Positions 49,739-62,300 of a stretch of DNA of 64,000 nucleotides are shown here, piece by piece. Numbering within the stretch: the stretch's first letter is position 1; each line of letters begins with the position of its first letter. The notes under the pieces are model-generated. The model worked only from the letters and a program-made list of their open reading frames with translations, was not told the DNA's origin and did not search any database. A program made the translations under genes and the position numbers. This DNA comes from Vanessa cardui (Eukaryota; Arthropoda; Insecta; Lepidoptera; Nymphalidae), in assembly GCF_905220365.1 (NCBI RefSeq), contig NC_061124.1, positions 4,776,501 to 4,840,500 on the forward strand. Reading direction: 5' to 3'.

Positions 49739-51888
49739 CATTACTGGCGCATGTGTAAAACTTTCTGAAATAGCTAAAGAATAGACTTTATAAGTTATGA
49801 CGAGGTAATCTTCATTCTTCTATTTTACTTTATTTTACCTTACTTTCTATTTTATTTTACTTTTTAAAAGATTTTTAACCAATATTTCGACATTTCATTT
49901 AAAAGAAGCATTTATTCGTTATACCGCTAAATAAAGTGTATTTAACAGTTAACAATTAATCATTTTATATCTCTTTAATGTACGTATAAAAAAATAGTTT
50001 TGAACAAGAATCATCCCGACTCAATAGACATTATTCATAAATAGTTTTTTTTAAAATGAGTATTTAATAATGCTTGTAAGATTATTAGATAAGTATTTTT
50101 TTTCTGTTAAAATGTATATATTTAATTGAATTGATAAAAAATCAATGCTGTCCCTACTCATGACGTCACGTTGGGGGGAGCGAAGGGAGAGAAGCAGGTA
50201 AAGATAAAATGATATCATATAAGTTATCGATTACAGAAAAAGTCAAGTAGATTTGTTCCTAGCTTTTGCCAATTGTATGATTACAGTTATAAGTATTATG
50301 CTACTTACAGTTGTGTGATTTAAGTCATAGATAATGTTTTTATTTATTTTTTTATGATATTCAAATCAAAAATGTATCTTGTACTAGTTTATTTCAAATA
50401 TAAACATATTATTTAATTTTCACTTGCAAAATCCTTAATAATATTTAGGTTATAGACATAAAGTTTTATCGTAATTATACATATTTTTACCTTATTTTAC
50501 AAGCACTTTTAATGAAATGATAATTTTTCCATACCTACAACATTGAAAGTATAAAAATACCTCACAAAAAAAAACATTACGAAAATAAAGAATAACATGT
50601 AATAAAAATTTAAAAATTCTCAGAATCGAAACAGCATTATTTGACAATAGTTTAATAAAGAATAACCGCGCCGGAAAGCGCAAAAATTTAACGATTATTA
50701 AAATAAATTTTCCCAGAAATCGATACTAAAAAGTTGACGATACCGAGAACGGAAACGCTCGATAAACGCTCTAGTTTACCGAGTACGTTCTGGATAATAA
50801 TATTATTATGATTCGTAATTATCATATTTGTAATATAAATTGCGAATAGTATCCATTAAACGCGTGTGATTAGAGTTTTTCAGCGATCAGCGGCGGCGAC
50901 GAGCGTGAAATTACTGCCAATGCTGGAGTAAGCGTTCCCGTTTTTATCGACTGCAAAACTATTTATTCAACGTATAACCATACAACTAGATCCATATTTG
51001 TACATTTGTTGTATTCCTACGAAAGAAAGAAATATGATTCGTAATTAAATATACGATTAAGGATCTACGGGAGCGTGAAATGAAAAATCCATAATTTCAT
51101 AAGTTAAGGTCCATGTACAACTTTACAGAACTACATGGGTGGTTTTACTGCTTTTGAAAGGAGATGTATACGACTAGTAAAATTACGTCCAAGCTGCAGA
51201 CCAGAAAAAGCGTAAAATTTATACCACAAATGGTACACCGTAAAAAAATAAACAAAATGAAAATATTCTTTATGTTAATTAGCCAAATGTGTTATTTTAT
51301 CATAATAAATAAATAAATTTAGTTTATTGCTTTCATGATTAAGTTGTTAAAATTAGCTTTAAAATAGTTAAATAAAATTATAATAATTGTTACATTATTT
51401 TTTATTCATTATAATCCTGGCCATTAAGTAAACTTTTATAAAGTGTAAACGAACAAAGATTTTTTAAGTCAGTATTGAATACAAAAGTCTACGCTGAAGT
51501 CACTGTACTGTGACCTAACAGTAATTGCACCAATTATCCATTTTTTCTTTCACCCATTAGTCCTCTTTATGGTCTCACTGCTCAAGCGCAAATCGCACAA
51601 AATGTAATAAAACTTTTAATATATGTATGTATATTCATTTTTCTTACAATCATTTTACAATTCTGTTTTGTTTATTAGTCGCGAAATATTACTACTATAA
51701 CTATTTAATATTAATTGCTGGTTTCTTAGATAGATTAAATCTTTTCATTTTATCTAGATTCACCACTCTTTTTCTGAATAGGATTAGATCTAGCCGGGCA
51801 GTGGGATTTAAAAACCCACTTATGACACAAATACTAATAAGTCAATTCATTTAAATAATAATAAATAATAAAATTTTAAACAAAAGAA

Positions 51889-51985
51889 CATCGTAGTGGA
51901 ATATGTTCCAAAACTTCTAGTTCTTTTAGTTCAAATGGAGAGCAGGCCTTACACTGCTGGGCGCAGTGGAAAATTTACAGACTGA
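51889..51985 (+). repeat. tRNA-derived SINE, 3' fragment
   Basis: Only the last hundred bases are recognisable: gtagtggaatatgttccaaa, then ggagagcaggcctta, then ctgggcgcagtggaaaattta. It is a 5'-truncated or decayed copy without the polymerase III boxes. Confidence 0.75.
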
Positions 51986-52726
51986 TGACGAACCTCTGTC
52001 CACGTGAAAGTATCATCTGTATACGATAGTCATATAATTATGTTGGTAATTATGACAAACGTACATTTGTGACCAAGCCCATGTCTCTCTTTGCCATTTT
52101 CAGTCATGATAGCCATTTTTAAGGGAGATTTAGCAACTACGCATGACATAATATAGTGTACACCTTTGTTTACAAAACACTAGTGTATTGTTTATGTCTA
52201 TACTCTATTAATGTGAGGGGACAACAAATATGATCGAAAATATTTCGGTCTTTACGTGCTACCCGATGTAAGAGATTGTAAACACTGACATCTTCCAAAA
52301 TCGGGGGGTGCTGTTATGGAAAGGAATATAACAATACATGATAATTAAATTAATAATAACTTTCTATTTTAAAAAGTACTTGAACACAGGTCACCAACAT
52401 ATCAACTGAAATATGCACTAAATAATATTTTAGGAACTCCGTTTGGTCAATCGGTCAATCAGTCTCCAATATCTGACGCTATTTGATTGGCTGAGGGAGG
52501 TTTAAGGAATGATATTATATGTACCAAATAAAACCTTTTATCTATGATACAATAAAATAAGAATGAATACACTAAATCATAAATATATAAAAAATAAAAA
52601 CCGTTTATATCTTTTATTTAAAGACATCATCATAATATGAGAATCGCAAAAGAAACAATTACCACGGGTAATAAAATTACGTAGTATGATATGCTATTTT
52701 AGAACAAGGTCATCTGCATTATTAAT

Positions 52727-52800
52727 CAGTAGCAGATTTACCAGCAGACTAATTAGGCTTGAGCCAAGGGCTAATTTAGAAACATTTTTTTTTTATTTTC
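52727..52800 (+). mobile_element. Decayed 5' fragment of the same hAT MITE
   Basis: cagtagcagatttaccagca, then ctaattaggcttgagccaag, then gggctaattta match the left end of the element at 29900 with many substitutions. The right end is not found nearby. Confidence 0.6.
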
Positions 52801-54153
52801 TTGTTTATGCCACCTGTGATAACATAGCATGTAAACTATTTTTCCTATTGACAGGTTCACTTATGTTTTATTACATGATTGGAATAATTGATTAGAAAGT
52901 TTACCGATGCTATTTCCTCATTCCATTTTGTTCTAATTTTTGGGTATTATATAACTAATTTTTGCATTGATTTCAACTAAATTACAACATGTATAAAAAT
53001 AAGGCACTTAGGTATTGGTGATTAGAATTATATAGGTATACCTAATTAGAAAATGTGAAAATATGTCGCTGTTATTCTATCACGAGTTATTAAATAAGTA
53101 TAGACACATTTTTATGTCTGTACTTGGGGTTCAGTACAGCATTTTAAGATTATAATAATGGTCGTAAAAAATATTCGAGTTTTTTGAAATGAGAATTCAC
53201 GAGAATTACTCGATAAAACGATTAATTCTGAACTATTCGTTTCAAATTACTTGATTTTTCTTACAAATTATTGAAAGTACATCCGTCTAAACTTTGGTTC
53301 AAATACCTACTACTGTTTTAAGCAGTGACAACTAGTGTACTCCCGAGTTTTATCCACTAGAGGAAGCCTTAATCATTATTCATTTCCCGTAGGGGAGCGC
53401 GGGGCTTGTTGTAGCAGGGGTAAGTAGTTTCGCTTAATTTTTTCCCAGAAAACCAGCAACTTTTGATCTTATTACTTAAGGGTTATATTACATAAAACCC
53501 GTATTTATTTTCCGGGCGTCGCATCTATCGTGCTTCATATCTGAAAGATATTGAAAAAATAATATTCATATATTTTTTTCTATATATTTCAGTAAAGCAT
53601 TTAACTGGTTTATTCTGGTTTATTAATACAAATTGGTACATAATTTCTATAAATCTAATTTCTCGTAATCAAATTTTTTATTCAATCTAAGTTTGAGCGA
53701 GAAAGCAGCCTGTGAGGCAAGTTGTAACAAATTTGTAAGGTGAGATGTACCTAAATGTTACATTTATACTTATTATAAATAATTATATTAATTATAGTCT
53801 CTTCAGGTTATGAAGTTAAATAAATTTTTAATTTAGTAGGTACCCCATTGAAAAAGTGTATGAAATTTTTTTATTTTCGGGTTCAGGCCGAAATAAGTCA
53901 ATTGGAATCAGTGTAAATCAAAATACATCATTGTAACAGATGCACTGGAAGAGGAAATTTTAGAGAATAATCATGACCAGAAATGTAAGAAGAAAAAACC
54001 AAATAGTGGATAGGTGTTCGGTTTAATTTGACTTGTGATGAACCTCATAGTGATTATGTTACAGTAGAATTATGATGTCGTGTCAAATAGGTACGCGGCA
54101 AGAGATACGACCTCATTTATATGTTTTAGTTGTTATTCAGATTAATTTTATAT

Positions 54154-54455
54154 GCAAGTAAAGTAAAGTTACAGCCTGTAAATTACCCACTGCTGGGCTA
54201 AGCTCCTCTCCCATTAAGGAGAGGGTTTGGAACATATTCCACCACGCCAATGCGGCTTGGTGGAATGCACATGTGGCAGAATTTCGATGAAATTAGACAC
54301 ATGCAGGTTTCCTCACGATGTTTTCCTTCACTGCCGAGCACCAGTTGAATTATAAAGATAAATTAAGCACATATATTTAGTGGTGCTTGCCTGGGTTTGA
54401 ACCCGAAATCATCGGTTAAGATGCACGCGTGCTAACCACTGGGCCATTTCGGTTA
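54154..54455 (-). repeat. tRNA-derived SINE, copy 5, with target duplication
   Basis: A full-length reverse copy is flanked by aattttatat at 54144-54153 and 54456-54465. The tail shows AAGTAAAGTAAAG, and the B box complement (gtttgaacc) is clear near 54398. A short deletion removes ctgttcca from the usual ccacgctgttccaatgc block. Confidence 0.93.
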
Positions 54456-55574
54456 AATTTTATATCATCTTTCGAAAATATAACAAGACGGTTGAGATTA
54501 TGATGATTCTTTACACGAAATAAATAGATAAAGTGAATTCAAACACTACTGAATAACAAAAGATTAATATAAAATGTGGCTGTCATGAGACTAATACCTA
54601 CTTTTTTTCTACCTTTTTATGCATTCATTAAATTTAGAAGAGCATCTTAAATTTAGAAGAGTTTTTATTTTTGTGCGGAATTATACTTTTTTTTTATTAT
54701 AACAAATATCAACATTTTCATTACGAAGAAAAAACTCACCTTGTTTAAATATGTCTGTATTAAATCTTGTATATTTTTTCTACAACACATATAAATATAT
54801 AACAATTCCCCTTTTGGATAACATAACATTGAAAAAATTGCAATAGAAATATAATAGGTTTTACAAAAAATAGCAAAGTTGGTTTCAATAGTACCTATAG
54901 TAGAGTGCTGTTACCTGCAATATGTCATGCGAACATACACTAGGTACCTACTTATAATATAAACGAATATATTCACTTCCTCAAGCGAGGAGCGGGCGTA
55001 TAAAATTTATATTTACGTTACGATACATTTGCAAAGCGAATCGTTTCCGAGCTTTTGAGGTGACCGAATCTCGCTGTGCCAATTACAGCTGCCTACCCAT
55101 CTAAACTGTAGTTTTACCATTATTATTTAAGTTTATCCAAACTAAAACATTATTTTACTGGAATTCTTTTATTTTGATCTAAAACAAAAATATTAAGTAC
55201 CTAATATATCAAAGAAATTATATTATCATCAAAAACATTATAATATTAGCATATGACTATAATATTAGAGATGACGCTCTCTATACATAAGAGATAATAG
55301 GTATCACAAAAATATTTCCCATGCATGTTTACAAAAAAATATTATTCGCTTATCAACCATTACTAAACTGTAAAGTTTATTTAACTTTAAAATAGCCATA
55401 TGTCATTTAAACGAGTGAACTTTATCCATATTTCAGACATACAAATTGCCGAGTATGGGACACGCTAGCCTCAATTTGGCCGAAGCGAACCAATTACGAG
55501 TGTATAGTGTCGCCAACTTTCAGTAAAGCGCATCGTAAAGCGCGATATCCCGCAGCGAGATCGCTTTATTTCGC

Positions 55575-55603
55575 TATAAAAGCGTTTTATCCACGTATAA
55601 AAG
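55575..55603 (+). promoter_or_regulatory. Twin TATA-like boxes of the homeobox gene
   Basis: TATAAAAGC occurs twice, at 55575-55583 and 55596-55604, 21 bp apart, in a region where the motif aaagcgc and its relatives recur (gtaaagcgcatcgtaaagcg at 55524). Start sites would fall near 55605 and 55625, immediately ahead of a GC-rich leader. Confidence 0.5.
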
Positions 55604-55624
55604 CTTAAATCCGCGCTTTCTCCC

Positions 55625-56207
55625 GCGGCGAGGCAAAAAGAGCATTAGCGCGGCCCCGAGCAACATGGCAGCGGCACGCCCCGAGCGCGCCGCCGCGCCG
55701 TTGGCCGCCGCCGCGCCCACCCGCCCAGCGCCCGCCTCCGCCGACTCGGCCGCGCGCGCCCGCCTCAGTCGCAGCCGACACCTCGCGCCGAACGCTTGCG
55801 CGTCGCTAACTATTTCGAATCTCTACTTCCCCGCGTACACTGATCGCAACGTCGGATCCGCCGTTTTCCACGTGATCTGCAACGAACAAATTTCGAGTTT
55901 TGTGTGTTACAAATATTCCGGAAACGGTACTTACTGTTTTAAAGGGTGAACAATAAAGTGAGGTGAAGGACGGCGATGGTTAATCGGACAATCGGCGAGT
56001 ATTGAAGTTATAAGACCTAGCGTCAAACGGGTGTCGTGTGATGTGCCGTGTGCGGTGACGGGCGTCGACAGCAGCGGCGGAGACGTCGGTTCGGACGTCG
56101 AGCTGGGGGCTAGCGAGGTGGAGGTAGCGGTGGGCGGGCGGTGGCGCGCGCGGGCGCTGGATGCAGCAGGAGCGGCGGCGGCGGGCCAGGGCCCCGGCGC
56201 CGTGGCG
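55625..56207 (+). promoter_or_regulatory. GC-rich 5' leader with several upstream ORFs
   Basis: The leader is CpG-rich and contains four upstream frames starting with ATG: 55665-55949 (94 codons, good start context, Ala/Pro/Arg-rich beginning), 55976-56005 (9 codons), 56041-56058 (5 codons) and 56161-56211 (16 codons). The last one stops at TGA 56209-56211, overlapping the main ATG as ATGA. The first lies in the same frame as the main coding sequence but is closed by TGA at 55947. An unseen intron in the leader cannot be excluded. Confidence 0.55.
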
Positions 56208-56346
56208 ATGACGGTGCAGCGCGACGAGCGCGACGCGCGCGCTCCTCGGACTCGCTTCATGATAACAGATATACTCGACGCTGCGCCGAGGGACCTAAGC
56301 GCACACAGAGATTCCGATTCGGACAGATCGGCTACAGACTCACCAG
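56208..56346 (+). CDS. B-H1: First coding exon of a homeobox transcription factor, probably BarH class
   Basis: This exon encodes 46 residues plus one base and ends at donor GTTAGT (56347). It opens MTVQRDERDARAPRTR, followed by FMITDIL at residues 17-23, which is an EH1-like motif (F-x-I-x-x-I-L) that recruits Groucho co-repressors. It closes with an acidic/serine run (SAHRDSDSDRSATDSP). Fly BarH proteins carry RFMINDIL near the N terminus, so Bar (B-H1 or B-H2 type) is the best match. Other NK-like homeobox proteins with EH1 motifs are possible. The homeodomain exons lie beyond the window. The ATG at 56208 is the first in this frame after an upstream stop. Confidence 0.65.
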
Positions 56347-59300
56347 GTTAGTTATTATATAATTGTAATAAAACTTACGCTACTCTTGAACCGATGGATA
56401 ACTTTTTGACGAAAGAATTAGAATATGAACTTCTTGTAACGAATTTGAATTCAAAAGTGTTTTAATAAAACAATGAATAAAACTATTGATATATTTTAGT
56501 AGTAAATATAAATTACTGTGCGGGTAATTATTAGTAAGTAAGCAATAAATAACTATGGACGTTTTCCATGGAATATATTTGCAAAACCATAATTTGTAAT
56601 TATAAATATTATCATAAGATAGAAGCACGTACCCGCTGCGTCTAAGAAAAGACTTCAACGGGTCTGACGGCATTAATAACATAGAGTTTGCATAATGTAA
56701 TAGTAGCGTTCTAATTAGAAAAACGGCCTAGACATATTTAATTGTTATTCATACTATATTATTTAAATATTATAATCTATTAATTGCTTACACCGTCTGT
56801 TTGATAATACCGAGAAAGACGATAATGATCGTCACGCAAATGAATTCGTTTAGAGTTTTCTCAGAATTTGCAACAATGCGCTGTTTTCTAAGCTATTAAA
56901 TTATTGAGTGACAATTATATAACAGTTAACTGGAGCAGCCTCCGAATAGACTTACTCACGCCTTCAAATAATCACTCATTGTTACGAATTCAGGAATATT
57001 AAGAAATGTAGAGACACATGTCTGTATATGAAGAAACCACTGATCGAAGGAAACATCTTATTTAATAATTATACATATATTTATAGGTATTACGGAATTA
57101 CGAGACTTATTAAACATTATATTCTGGTTCATTTTGGGCCAAGATGATCCTATTTGCGATTTAACGAAGTCATTACATGTATATGCATAGGTATTGCATG
57201 CATGAAGCAATAATATTTTATTACTTGTATAATTAGGCTCTTAATGTTTATAATTCTTGTGTAAATAAAAAAGAAGTAATATCCGATTGATAGATATGAA
57301 TATGAAGCAAAGATAATCACTGCGTAGCTGCGACCCGCAATTAGAAATCTTGCACTCCGACTCTACCATTTCTTCTTAATGTCTACAAATCATGTATTCA
57401 TCACTTGACGCGAGGAAACTCTTGATACAATACTTCTATTGAGCCTGACACGCAATCATGTGTAATAAATTTGTAGATTTCCAAACAATGACAAAATTAT
57501 ATAATGATTTATTTTAAATGAATTATAACTTTCTACTTTTAAAACAGTGGGAAAATAGATAAATAGTTTTCTATTTAAATTATATTATGTAAAAACTATT
57601 GTTTGAGTACATTAAAATTTAGTTCCGGTTAATTAGATGGAAGTCACACTATCCTTACAAATTAAATGAATCAAATATTCGGTAACTTAAGGGACTGTCT
57701 TTCTTACAAGTAGATATTAGATTTTATTATTAACATATGGGATACATATTTAGTTATTCTAGAAATTAAGTGTTCGAAAATAAAAACTAAAAATTTATCA
57801 AACAAATGAATGCCAGCAATTAATTATTGAGACAAATTGTTGATACCACCCAGCGTCTACAAAAATAACAAATGTTTAATTATGTTATGGAGATTAAATC
57901 GAAGTTGTTTACCCACGGCCCGCGGTCGGGTCGCACCAAATATATTATATCAAATGTTAGGAAAATTAAATAGAATTTAGAATATTTGTTAAACGACTAT
58001 CTAATATTTTTTCAATTTTCATGAATCAACAATTTATGTGATTGCATTTTATCGTAGTAAATAGTTCAAATGTGTGAATGATGACACAAAATAAATAAAA
58101 GATCCTGTAAAGTACTAATGTATTCAACACGGGCCACAACTAAAGTAAATCTATATCATAAAAACAATCGAGTTGAATCGACATCACAGCCGATTGTGTA
58201 CGGGACGGTGTCCGACCTACAAAAGGTCTTGCGTCGGGTACGGATGCAATTTCATCCGAAATAAAGGTTTGTCACAACGGGCGACGGGCAATCAGTTGTA
58301 ACAAATGCTGTGTGACTTGTTCATTGATATTAAACTTTAAGATTTGATAAGATTGATTTATATTATTAATTAATTGTTGTAAATACTATATTTAAAAAAG
58401 TCATTTTAATTTTATTACTATATTTTTTTTTTAAATTCATCTCGTAATTCGCTTGTTTCGGAGAATCCGTGAAGCATTGAGTTATTTAAATTAATCACGA
58501 TTAATACTTAAAGTTAATAAATTTATTGCATTAAAGTTGAAAAACGGAACATTTTATTACATGTACTATTCAATAAACAAAACCATGAATCAGTTCTCTA
58601 TAAGGTTTAAATAGCAAAAATATTTTTATAATAGCTACCGTCTCTATATTTGAAGATCACTTAAACTATAATGGCCTATTACCTGCAGCTTTATTCGCTT
58701 CTAATTCGTACTTCTGGTTCTGTTTTGATCAGGGTTCCAGTAGTCGTAGTATCCGTATAATTTTCTATTGATTTTAGTTTTTTGTTACTATCAAATTTAA
58801 CCAAGCGTTGAGCCATGAAATCAGAACGGACGCATAAACATACACATAGTTGTACTAATAAACTGTTTAATAACCTTAAGAGATATCATTTATATGTATA
58901 TGCATAAGCTAGCTATAGGCTATATATAATTAATAAATAATCATTGAAAAATAAAAAAAATCATACTCTGTATTTGAATAAATAAATATTTCTTAATTTT
59001 TTACCACGCACAAACGGATTAATACCTTTTGGTTAGTATTATAATGAAAGGCTGTTAGCTTGATTCGATTTCCGAATATAATAAATTGAAAAGATAAAAA
59101 TATAACTCTGGCATATTATAATGACGTCGTCAATTCATCATTATCCTTTTTAAAATCAGATTTATATAATTGTATATCAATTTAACACGACACATTTGAT
59201 AAATATATTTGTACGTGCTTATTATTAAGAAGGATTAAAATTTACAGAAATCATCGCAAACTATACAATACCTACTTTAATTTGAAAATAAACTATAAAT

Positions 59301-62300
59301 CCGACTTAGCTACAAAAAAAAGTTAACTTAAAAATAATAGTCACTTGAATGCTAATGTTTGATAAATAAATGTCTATTAACGTGAGTGTTGAACAAATCG
59401 ACTCTATATTTTGTCGTAAAAAACCTCTGAATAGCTGATCCGTTATCCGACTAGGTTCGCTTTGACTACATTAAGATAGCAACACACTAAACTCAATGTT
59501 TTCTATTTCTAACATTATACATGATAACACAGTAAATTTAATGAAATTTTAGTTTCCATATTTGATTGGACATAATAGACAAGTGATCTTACGGTTGAAT
59601 GTGGCGCTGTCCTAAATACCTACTATGAATAACATTTAGAACGATAAGACAAATGCAAAACACATGATCATAATTTATATTCAAGAATTTCAATAGGTAC
59701 TTAATGTAATCAATGTGCTATCGAACAAGTATTGTAATTAATAATATTCATTATCCAATTTAATTATAAACAATATTGTGATAACAAGACATTGTTTTAT
59801 TTAACATTGTCCTTTACTATACCTAAACTAAAGGTTTAAGGTATGTGTTATGCGAAATATCGCGATTCTTTAAAAACGTAATGTATGTATGTATCCTATG
59901 AGAAAACTGGATTAAGATTTGTCACACTCAATATATTTGTATAGATGTGGTCGCAACGATTCTATGTAACGGTTTCAATGAAACGTAATTTTAAAATTAT
60001 TCATTTTTTAATTTCCCCGATCAAATGAATTCAACTGACATAAATAGTGGCACTAATAAATTAAACGTCAGAATATTATGTAAAAAAAAACTAATTGTCA
60101 CATAATTTACGTCTAAGTTTTTTAATAATTTCTGATGAAACGTTGAAGAGCATTGAATATGATTTTCATTAATTAAAATGGCTGCGTGTAATCTCCACTG
60201 TGATATAACCTCTCATTATTTTATATTTATCCGAACTGGAAATTAATTATTAGTAATCTAAGGTAATTTATCAGGAATTCATTTATAAAATTCATGTTAA
60301 AAATGTATTATAGATACATTTGTTTTTGAGATAAATATACTACTAAAATAAAGTGAAGCACTATTATTAATCACAGTGTTACTTAGTCAAATTTAAATGA
60401 TAAAATACTTTATTTTATCTAAATGATTCCGTTTATGATTATGACTTAAATTATTAAATTATTTTGATCTAGACTTTGACATAAATTGTACATAATATTT
60501 AAAATAATATTATTTTCATAGAGCAGGTTCGAAATATCGGTTTTCTCGCTCTAGCGTTTGGTATTATAAATATGGTGATATTTTTATTCCTATTTAAATT
60601 CGTTTAAGAAAAGTATCAATGTTTCTTCTCCTGCTAAAAAAATGTAGATCTTAATCATCCTTGCTGCTACATTGCGGATATAGGTACATACGTTAGGAGA
60701 CCAGAATTTCTTTCTTCCCACGCAGGCTCTTTCACGTTTTTTTTCTTTCATCGCCGAGCGTAAGATAAATTTGTAAACACCAACCCGCGACCTTCATCTA
60801 TGTTCCATTTGTTCTGTACAACGATCTTAGTCGATCACGTTTCGAATTATACTTTTCAAAAATATTTTGAACTCGTTTTAAACATAGAACTCATTCGCCG
60901 ATGAATATAGTCGATTTAAAAAAAAACGGCGATCATCTCATCTTTATTTGCTAACATTTTCGCACAATAATTCTCAGATAATCTCTCGAGATACATTATT
61001 CAGATAATACAGATAGCATTAAACTAACGGTACTGTTAATAGAACTGTATAATTGTTTGAGTTGAGTCATTACAATTAATTTAAATATTTATTTCAAACC
61101 ACTTTAGCCTTTTTATTTATATTTAATGTTTGTGTATCAATTGAGAGAATTTATGCGTGTTTAAATAGTTCACACACACATAAATTACTTTAAATATCTC
61201 GAGTGAATGTTTAGTTTTCAATCGCATTATCCCGTCGACGATTTAATAGACAAGCCGATAAACTCGAAGCGTTAAATAAATTAAATAATAAAACGTATAA
61301 TGGCCACGATAAATACAACTCGTTCGGAACACTCGGTTCCGAGATAAGTAAGCCCTTATAAAACGGACCAAATTAATCCTGGCTGAAAGGCCTCTCCTGG
61401 GCCCGAGGGAAGAGAAAAAAAATGACGTCATAATCAGCTTTTTGTCAAATGTCAAGTTCAGTTCGCTTTTTAAACTTTAAATAGCTCACCTAATTCATAA
61501 ATGTTCGTGCGATTTACAGTTGGTACAGTTGCGTGCAAAAGTCGGTATTAAGTGCATATAAAGAAATTGCATAATATGAAAAGTCATTATATTCGGAAAT
61601 GATCGTTAATAACGTTAATCTTTCCGACTATATGCCTTATTTAATGATTTTAAACCTGTCAATTACTGTACTCAACCTCCGCCGGCAGCAATTAAAATGT
61701 CTACGTACAACTGTAAATACAAAGCTTCTTGCATTGTAATTTAAAAAACCCATTTACTGAGAATGTGAAAAATACAGCGTTTATAGCAATTAGTGTTCAT
61801 AATATAAACTGACTGACAATTTACTAAAGTAATTAATCTCCACTTAATAATAGAGACGCGGTCACACAATTAAATCGATTACTCAGTAAAAAATATTACT
61901 TTGATTTTAGCGCTTGTCAAACGCGATTTCCTTGACACCCCCTTGACACTTGTAATTTTATAACGTAAAACATTATTGCGCATTTATAAAAAAAATGGTA
62001 GCAAACAGCGTTTTGCCGTCAAGTATACCTTTACGAAGCCACTGGTTCGTTACTTGAAACGTCAAACCTTACTTCAAGCGCACACCATCGTTAAGCTGCT
62101 TAGCATACCTTGTTTTGGATCAATTTATGTTATACAAGATTATACTCTAAATAAAAGAACATAAAGTTCATTTTACTACATTGGACACCGTCGTGACTTT
62201 TGGCATCTCGATAAGCGTGAGGTGACAATTCTTTCATCGCACCAAATGATAAAATCAAAACTTTTTAGTGTGACAATAAATAGATTATCATTGATATAAA

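Larger units (their letters stand above)
46913..55560. other. Repeat-rich intergenic region upstream of the homeobox gene
   Basis: It contains family B copies, SINE copy 5 and remnants. Bases 53380-53560 (ggggagcgcggggcttgttg, tagcaggggtaagtag) and 53700-53745 (gaggcaagttgtaac) look like pieces of an unidentified dispersed repeat. Nothing coding is seen. From about 55440 the GC content climbs towards the promoter. Confidence 0.5.

Noticed and set aside
55665..55949. 94-codon ATG frame as the true N terminus of the homeobox protein
   Set aside because: It is in the same frame but is closed by TGA at 55947 before the EH1 exon. It was kept only as an upstream ORF.
56031..56207. N-terminal extension of the homeobox exon (VSCDVPCAV...)
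   Set aside because: The frame is open but begins without ATG; the first in-frame ATG is at 56208.
55931..56260. 109-codon antisense frame in the leader
   Set aside because: A GC-rich shadow with Ser/Ala/Pro-rich low-complexity sequence and no supporting signal.
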